From: Gammaproteobacteria bacterium | GTDB taxonomy: Bacteria; Pseudomonadota; Gammaproteobacteria; Pseudomonadales; Azotimanducaceae | Assembly (NCBI GenBank): GCA_002707325.1 | Contig: PAMO01000023.1 | Location: 1-44,199 of the forward strand | Length of the DNA: 44,199 nt | Direction of reading: 5' to 3' | Part shown: positions 38,400 through 44,199 of the stretch, piece by piece | How positions within the stretch are numbered: the stretch's first letter is position 1 | How the letters are laid out: the number at the start of each line of letters is the position of its first letter | The notes under the pieces: model-generated | Seen by the model: the letters and a program-made list of their open reading frames with translations, nothing else | What the model was told of the DNA's origin: nothing | Database searches by the model: none | Made by a program: the position numbers and the translations under genes

Positions 38400-39166
38400 C
38401 CGAATATTGCAGCATCAGCAAGAAAGATCATGTGATGACGGTATCACTAAACCGCCCAGATCGACTTAATGCACTGCATCCACCAGCAAATGCTGAACTT
38501 GGAGAAGTGTTCGACGATTTTGCGAAGGACAATGATATGTGGGTGGCGATTCTTACAGGTAGCGGTCGTGGCTTTTGCGCTGGCAATGATCTTCGTTATC
38601 AAGCAGAAGGAGGCAAAAAAGTCCCCTTCCCCAAAGGCTTTGGAGGTCTAACAAGCCGATTCGATTTACACAAACCAGTGATTGCTGCAGTAAACGGTGT
38701 GGCCATGGGGGGAGGCTTTGAAATAGCATTAGCTTGTGACTTAATCATAGCCTCTGAAAAAGCAACTTTCGCTTTACCTGAACCTAAAGTAGGTTTAGCT
38801 GCTCTAGCTGGAGGTCTGAATCGGTTGCCGCGGCAAATAGGGCCAAAGCGTGCCCTAGGAATGATTTTAACCGGACGACATGTGCCAGCTGCCGAGGGAT
38901 ACGATCTCGGTTTCGTTACGTCGGTTGTTTCGCACGATCAGCTGGCAATAGAAGCTCTCGATTGGGCTAAGAAGATCTGTGAATGCGCTCCCTTATCAAT
39001 TAAAGCCAGCATGGAGGTAGCTTATGCAAGTCTCGATGAAGCTTCCCTCGAAGATTCAATGACAGCTCGATATGATAGCGTAAACAAATTATTTCAAAGT
39101 GAAGATTTCGTTGAAGGACCAAAAGCATTCTCCGAAAAGAGACGACCTAATTGGAAAGGTAGATAA
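38396..39166 (+). CDS. Enoyl-CoA hydratase/isomerase family protein
   Basis: LTGSGRGFCAGNDL, KPVIAAVNGVAMGGGFEIALACDLIIAS, FALPEPKVGLAALAGGLNRLPR. ATGA overlap with the preceding gene. Confidence 0.92.
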   Translation: MTEYCSISKKDHVMTVSLNRPDRLNALHPPANAELGEVFDDFAKDNDMWVAILTGSGRGFCAGNDLRYQAEGGKKVPFPKGFGGLTSRFDLHKPVIAAVNGVAMGGGFEIALACDLIIASEKATFALPEPKVGLAALAGGLNRLPRQIGPKRALGMILTGRHVPAAEGYDLGFVTSVVSHDQLAIEALDWAKKICECAPLSIKASMEVAYASLDEASLEDSMTARYDSVNKLFQSEDFVEGPKAFSEKRRPNWKGR

Positions 39167-39179
39167 ATATAAATATCCT

Positions 39180-39785
39180 ATGTATGTAGTTAAAGAAGAA
39201 GGAATCATATATACCCTCGCCTTTACGGGTGGTTTCGTAATCATGTCTCTTGAGTTGCTCGGGGGCAGAGTCATGGCACCATACTTCGGAAGCAGTATTT
39301 ACGTCTGGGGAAGCATAATTACCACGTTCATGCTGTCTCTAGCATTTGGATACCTCTGGGGTGGCCGCCTATCCTTAAAGGAACCCTCTTTGAGAAAATT
39401 CGGTCTAATTTTTTTTATAGCAGCATTCACTATGTATCCTCTAACTCTAATTAGTGATGATGTAATGAATATTGTTTTCAATAATATTCATGATCCCAGA
39501 TATGGCTCGCTCGCTGCTTCAATCATACTATTCACTATCCCCACCATAATATTGGGTATGATCTCGCCCTACTCTGTCCGTCTTCTTGTGAAAACAACGC
39601 ATAGTTCTGGACAAACCGCCGGGAAGTTATATTTTGCCTCAACGCTGGGTAGTGCTTTAGGCACCTTAATGACGTCGTTCTACCTTGTTCTATGGTTTGA
39701 AATGTTTACGATATTGCGACTGCTCACCATAACACTACTCGTTCTGGGGCTTATTGGAGTATTGACGCACTGGAAGAACAAGTGA
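39180..39785 (+). CDS. Multi-TM membrane protein resembling the N-terminal half of fused MFS/spermidine-synthase proteins
   Basis: FTGGFVIMSLELLGGRVMAPYFGSSIYVWGSIITTFMLSLAFGYLWGGRLS; SPYSVRLLVKTTHSSGQTAGKLYFASTLGSALGTL. Start set after the enoyl-CoA hydratase stop. Confidence 0.78.
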   Translation: MYVVKEEGIIYTLAFTGGFVIMSLELLGGRVMAPYFGSSIYVWGSIITTFMLSLAFGYLWGGRLSLKEPSLRKFGLIFFIAAFTMYPLTLISDDVMNIVFNNIHDPRYGSLAASIILFTIPTIILGMISPYSVRLLVKTTHSSGQTAGKLYFASTLGSALGTLMTSFYLVLWFEMFTILRLLTITLLVLGLIGVLTHWKNK

Positions 39786-40678
39786 TCCGAATAAAACTTA
39801 TTTTTATCTCGCTATCATTAATAACTACTATTTGTGTGGCCAGCTCTATAGAGGCTCGAATTATTCATCGCGAGAAATCCCTATATAGTAACGTTTTGAT
39901 AAACCAGAAGGACTCGACCCTATGTCTTCAATTCTCGATCCGACGGAATCAAAGAAATCAATCTTGCCTCGACCTAAATAGACCCAATGTTTTCGTACTC
40001 GAATATGTAAGAATGATGATGGCTGCTATAGCCACAGAAATAGACCCACGCTCTATTCTTATGATCGGAATGGGAGGCGGAACAATCCCGACAGCAATCT
40101 CAGAATTATATCCCACAGCGCTGATCACAATAGTTGAAATCGACGAAGCCGTGGTCCGAATGGCTAATCAATACTTCAACTTCGTTCCCACAAAAGTTAT
40201 GGACATAGCAGTTCAAGATGGTCGAGTCTTCGTGAAGCGAGCGATTGAAGACCAAAAAGCGTTCGATATTGTGTTGCTCGATGCATTTAATGGGGACTAC
40301 ATCCCGGAGCATCTCCTGACCCAAGAATTCTTGCAAGAAGTAAAGCAAATCCTATCTCAAGACGGGATCGTAATTGCAAACACCTTTACTGGAAGTAGGC
40401 TTAATCAACATGAAAGCGCTACGTATAACAGCGTTTTTCCAAACTTTGTAAACATAAAATCAGGCGCCAGTAGAAATAGGGTTATAGTAGCCAAGAATTC
40501 ACAAAGCGAAATACGTCTGAACTTTAACAAGTTACCAGCAACCACAGACGAATGGCTTAGGAAGAGAGGAGTAGACGCAAGAGATTATATGAAGACTATC
40601 GAATATAATCCGTCTTGGAATAAGAACGCTAGGATTTTAACGGATCAATACTCTCCGGCTAACCTACTAATACATTGA
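39782..40678 (+). CDS. Spermidine synthase-like class I methyltransferase-fold protein with N-terminal signal/anchor
   Basis: GTG start overlapping TGA; SILMIGMGGGTIPTAI...TIVEIDEAVVRMANQYF...VQDGRVFV...FDIVLLDAFNGDYIPEHLLTQEFLQEVKQIL. Confidence 0.82.
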   Translation: MIRIKLIFISLSLITTICVASSIEARIIHREKSLYSNVLINQKDSTLCLQFSIRRNQRNQSCLDLNRPNVFVLEYVRMMMAAIATEIDPRSILMIGMGGGTIPTAISELYPTALITIVEIDEAVVRMANQYFNFVPTKVMDIAVQDGRVFVKRAIEDQKAFDIVLLDAFNGDYIPEHLLTQEFLQEVKQILSQDGIVIANTFTGSRLNQHESATYNSVFPNFVNIKSGASRNRVIVAKNSQSEIRLNFNKLPATTDEWLRKRGVDARDYMKTIEYNPSWNKNARILTDQYSPANLLIH

Positions 40679-40701
40679 CAGAAGCCCTGCGTAATGCATT
40701 A

Positions 40702-42225
40702 TTACTTTGCCCAGTATTCGTCCTTCAATAATCGCTTATATAACTTTCCGGTGGGATGACGAGGCAGACTCTCTCGAAAATCAATTGATTTTGGGCATTT
40801 AAAATGTGCCAGATTTTCCCTACAAAGATTCATTAATTCAGCTTCAAGCTCGGGAGTAGCATCTTGCATATCTGCTGGCTGAACTACTGCTTTTACTTCT
40901 TCACCGAATTCCTCGTTAGGTACTCCAAAAACCGCTACATCCACGACGCCTGCATGCATAATAAGAACATTCTCGGTTTCCTGAGGATATATATTTACAC
41001 CTCCGGAGATGATCATAAAATGTTTACGATCCGTAAGATAAAGAAATCCATCTTGATCTAAGTAGCCAATATCACCTAAAGTTGTCCACCCTTCTTGGTG
41101 CCTGGAATCCGCAGTTTTTTTGGGATCATTATGATATTCAAACGAACCACCTCCGCTGAAATAAACCATACCGGGTTCTCCTGCAGGAAGCTCTGTCCCA
41201 TCATCGGCGCATATATGAAGTTTGCAATTCAAAGGCTGCCCAACTGAACCCCGATGATTGAGCCACTGCTCACTATTTAATTGCACAAAACCATTACTTT
41301 CAGTTCCAGCATAATATTCATAGATAATTGGCCCCCACCACTCAATCATCTTTTCTTTTATAGGGATAGGACACGGAGCAGCTGCGTGTATCGCGGCCTT
41401 TAACGACGATACATCATATTTATCACGGACTTCATTGGGTAACTTCAGCATTCTTACAAACATTGTCGGAACCCATTGACTGTGAGTTATCCGATATCGC
41501 TCCACACACTGTAGCGCCAATTCTGCTTCGAAATGTTCCATTACAACTACAGCAATACCCTGCCTAAGGCAACTCATCGTAAAACCTAGTGGAGCCGCAT
41601 GGTAGAGCGGCGCTGGAGAAAGATATATAGAGTCAGAACTAGCGCCGTAGAGCATTCCAAGCATATTTGGTTGCGCTATCTCTCCAAAAGCACCCTCTGG
41701 TAAAGGTTTTTTGACACCCTTTGGGTATCCAGTTGTGCCGGACGAATACAACATTGATTGCCCTTCGCTTTCATCATCAATAGGCTCAATTGGCATACTG
41801 CTTATAGCTGCGGTCCAGTCATCGAATCCGGAGATATCGCCCCCGATACTAAAGCAATTTGAAACCTCTGGAATACTACTAAGAATTGGTTCAGCTACAC
41901 CCCTCTGCTCGGCAGAGGTAATAAATGTTTTCGCGCCACAGTTCTCGATAATATATTTGACCTCACTCTGCTGAAGTCTCCAGCTGATCGCCGTGTAATA
42001 CAATCCAGACCTTTGCGCCGCCCAGCAGATTTTGAAAAAGGCTTCATTATTCTCCATTAATAAAGCAATATGATCACCTCTTTTCAGCCCTAACGAACGG
42101 AATAAGTGAGCCCCCTGATTGGACTCTGCCTCCAGTTCCCCAAAAGATACCTCGCGGCCACTATTAGCCATAATGTATGCAATCTTACTAGGTGACTCTT
42201 TTGCTATTATTCCAGGATGAAGCAT
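40702..42225 (-). CDS. AMP-binding acyl-CoA synthetase
   Basis: MLYSSGTTGYPKGVKKPL, YYAGTESNG, GWTTLGDIGYLDQDGFLYLTDRKHFMIISGGVNIYPQETEN, RHPTGKLYKRLLKD. Confidence 0.93.
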   Translation of the reverse strand: MLHPGIIAKESPSKIAYIMANSGREVSFGELEAESNQGAHLFRSLGLKRGDHIALLMENNEAFFKICWAAQRSGLYYTAISWRLQQSEVKYIIENCGAKTFITSAEQRGVAEPILSSIPEVSNCFSIGGDISGFDDWTAAISSMPIEPIDDESEGQSMLYSSGTTGYPKGVKKPLPEGAFGEIAQPNMLGMLYGASSDSIYLSPAPLYHAAPLGFTMSCLRQGIAVVVMEHFEAELALQCVERYRITHSQWVPTMFVRMLKLPNEVRDKYDVSSLKAAIHAAAPCPIPIKEKMIEWWGPIIYEYYAGTESNGFVQLNSEQWLNHRGSVGQPLNCKLHICADDGTELPAGEPGMVYFSGGGSFEYHNDPKKTADSRHQEGWTTLGDIGYLDQDGFLYLTDRKHFMIISGGVNIYPQETENVLIMHAGVVDVAVFGVPNEEFGEEVKAVVQPADMQDATPELEAELMNLCRENLAHFKCPKSIDFRESLPRHPTGKLYKRLLKDEYWAK

Positions 42226-42255
42226 AAAATCATTGTTCCTTGGTGACGCAGGTAT

Positions 42256-42666
42256 CTAACAGCCGCCCTGCTCTTCTCGATCAGAAAGTTCAAGCGAGCC
42301 CGAATTCATACAGTACCGAAGACCAGTGGGATGAGGTCCATCAGGGAATACATGACCAAGATGCGCATCACACTTAGAACATAAAATTTCTATTCTGCTC
42401 ATACCCAAGCTGTTGTCTTCTTTGGTTGAAACAACTCCCTCTGCTATAGGCTCAAAAAAGCTCGGCCAACCGGATCCAGAATCGTATTTAGTTTGCGAAT
42501 CGAACAACGCCTGCCCGCAGCAAAGGCAATTATAAATACCATCAGACTTTGTATCGCAATAAACCCCGCTAAAGGGCATTTCTGTCCCAGACTCTCTGGT
42601 AATTCTAAATTGTTCGGGTGTTAATCGTTCACGCCACTCCGCTTCTGTCCTTGTTATCTTACTCAT
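42256..42666 (-). CDS. msrB: Peptide-methionine (R)-S-oxide reductase
   Basis: [42 protein letters not shown]; two CxxC zinc motifs (CLCC, CSKC). Confidence 0.94.
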   Translation of the reverse strand: MSKITRTEAEWRERLTPEQFRITRESGTEMPFSGVYCDTKSDGIYNCLCCGQALFDSQTKYDSGSGWPSFFEPIAEGVVSTKEDNSLGMSRIEILCSKCDAHLGHVFPDGPHPTGLRYCMNSGSLELSDREEQGGC

Positions 42667-42812
42667 CGAGTTGTGCCTTATTTATTTAAAACGTTGTAAC
42701 ATGCAATCGCACCAAAGGTCATCCTATACATGCGACTTCTAGGAGAGTTTAATCGCACATGCTCATTATTGGAATGAATGAAATACAACGAAATACGATT
42801 ACTTAAAGCGGC

Positions 42813-44036
42813 ATGAACACCATGAAGATAATACGAAAATCCGAAAAATTGACCAACGTATGCTATGACATTCGTGGTCCAGTTCTCGATGAGGCTTATA
42901 CTCTGGAGGCTGAGGGACATCGTATCCTGAAGCTTAATATTGGGAATCCAGCCCCGTTTGGATTAGATGCGCCAGAAGAAATACTTCAAGACGTAATATA
43001 TAACCTAACCGATGCTCAGGGTTACTCTGATTCCAAAGGCCTGTTTTCAGCCCGAAAAGCCATTATGCAGGACTGCCAGCAGGAAAATATAAAAGACGTC
43101 CAAATTGAAGATATATTTCTGGGAAATGGGGTATCCGAACTAATCATGATGGCACTTCAAGGATTACTGAACAACAAGGATGAGGTTCTGGTTCCGGTTC
43201 CCGACTACCCGCTATGGACAGCCGCAGTAACCCTAGCTGGTGGAATTCCAATTCATTATAAATGCGATGAATCTCAGGGGTGGGAGCCAGATTTAGATGA
43301 TATAAAAGCTAGAATAACGAAACGAACTCGAGCAATAGTTGTTATCAACCCCAATAACCCAACAGGCTCAGTTTACAAGAAGGAAACGTTAGAAGGGATT
43401 ATAGAAATTGCAAGGCAATACAATTTAATAATCTATGCAGATGAAATATATGACAAGATCATCTACGACGAAGCTGTTCATCACCCTATTGGATCGCTAG
43501 CAGACGATGTTCTAACTGTAACAATGAATGGGCTCTCAAAAACTCACCGCGTAGCAGGTTTTCGGGCTGGCTGGATGATTCTGAGTGGCGCTAAGGACAC
43601 TGCGCGTGATTACATCGATGGATTAAATATACTAGCGTCGATGCGACTATGTGCAAATGTGCCGGGACAATATGCAATACAGACTGCTTTAGGAGGCTAC
43701 CAAAGCATAAATGACTTCACTAGACCGGGTGGTCGGCTACATGACCAACGTGAAATAGCTTGGAGTATGTTAAATAATATTGACGGTATTACCTGCACAA
43801 AGCCCATGGGCGCTCTATATCTGTTCCCCAAAATCGACACCAAAAGATTTCAAATAACAAACGATGAACAGTTCGCTCTCGACTTTCTGAGAGAGGAAAA
43901 AATTCTAGTCGTACAAGGCACTGGATTCAATTGGTCGGAACCTGACCATTTTAGGATTGTCTTTCTTCCTCGAAGAGAAGACCTTATTTATGCGATTGAT
44001 AAACTAGCCAACTTTTTATCGGACTATCATCAGTAA
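42813..44036 (+). CDS. alaA: Pyridoxal-phosphate aminotransferase, alanine transaminase AlaA type
   Basis: [107 protein letters not shown]. Confidence 0.92.
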   Translation: MNTMKIIRKSEKLTNVCYDIRGPVLDEAYTLEAEGHRILKLNIGNPAPFGLDAPEEILQDVIYNLTDAQGYSDSKGLFSARKAIMQDCQQENIKDVQIEDIFLGNGVSELIMMALQGLLNNKDEVLVPVPDYPLWTAAVTLAGGIPIHYKCDESQGWEPDLDDIKARITKRTRAIVVINPNNPTGSVYKKETLEGIIEIARQYNLIIYADEIYDKIIYDEAVHHPIGSLADDVLTVTMNGLSKTHRVAGFRAGWMILSGAKDTARDYIDGLNILASMRLCANVPGQYAIQTALGGYQSINDFTRPGGRLHDQREIAWSMLNNIDGITCTKPMGALYLFPKIDTKRFQITNDEQFALDFLREEKILVVQGTGFNWSEPDHFRIVFLPRREDLIYAIDKLANFLSDYHQ

Positions 44037-44199
44037 GACGACGCCGTTACTAGATCACTAACGTACTTGCCTATTGCAAGCGATGCTGTGAGACCGGGAG
44101 ATTCTATACCAAGAAGGTTAATCAGGCCTGCAACTCCGTGCACAGCCGGCCCTTCAATTAGGAAGTCATCTGGTTTCTTATCAGAATCAGAAATTTTGG
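44030..44199 (-). CDS. FAD-dependent oxidoreductase (DAO / L-2-hydroxyglutarate oxidase-like), C-terminal part only
   Basis: Reverse complement reads ...[55 protein letters not shown]; the [14 protein letters not shown] tail is typical of this family. Runs off the right edge and is absent from the ORF track. Confidence 0.75.
   Translation of the reverse strand, partial: KISDSDKKPDDFLIEGPAVHGVAGLINLLGIESPGLTASLAIGKYVSDLVTASSY

Noticed and set aside
39782-40678. Bona fide spermidine synthase (speE)
   Set aside because: The catalytic region (LLDAFNGDYIPEHL) and N-terminal hydrophobic segment fit the membrane-fused SpeE-like group; aminopropyltransferase activity is not supported.
1-44199. CRISPR arrays, transposons, integrons, phage, tRNA or rRNA genes
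   Set aside because: No regular spacer-repeat pattern, transposase/integrase motif, phage structural gene or cloverleaf/rRNA signature was noticed by eye. tRNAscan and Infernal would be needed to exclude small RNAs formally.

Overview
This 44.2 kb window is dense, AT-rich bacterial chromosome, apparently gammaproteobacterial. It is a cell-envelope, fatty-acid and housekeeping supercluster with metabolic genes on either side. From left to right it contains: the start of a DUF3450/TtpC-type (ExbB-like) TonB energising operon, whose second gene runs off the left edge and is absent from the ORF track; dienelactone hydrolase; phoB-phoR; an SDR; a HAD phosphatase; a molybdenum hydroxylase operon (coxM-like, coxS-like, coxL-like, plus a MoaD/ThiS-like protein ending in GG); pepQ and a DPP IV-like peptidase; and a minus-strand maf/rne-region block (yceD-rpmF-fabD-fabG-acpP-fabF-mltG-tmk-holB-tatD) with maf, rluC and rne. 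It continues with murB, an AlkB-like dioxygenase, kdsB, a single 950-codon ORF fusing MsbA to LpxK, galU, DUF2062, lolCDE, apbE, a histidine phosphatase, an enoyl-CoA hydratase, a split membrane-protein/spermidine-synthase-like pair, an acyl-CoA synthetase, msrB, alaA and a 3'-partial FAD-dependent oxidoreductase. I saw no rRNA, tRNA, CRISPR array, transposase or phage genes. The most noteworthy observations are the MsbA-LpxK fusion, the inverted-repeat-rich rluC/rne intergenic region, the missing plsX/fabH/pabC in an otherwise syntenic fab cluster, the loss of the zinc-finger segment from HolB, the AlkB gene inside the kdsB-murB operon, and the MoaD-like gene at the end of the hydroxylase operon. 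All family calls come from reading translated motifs. No database search was run.
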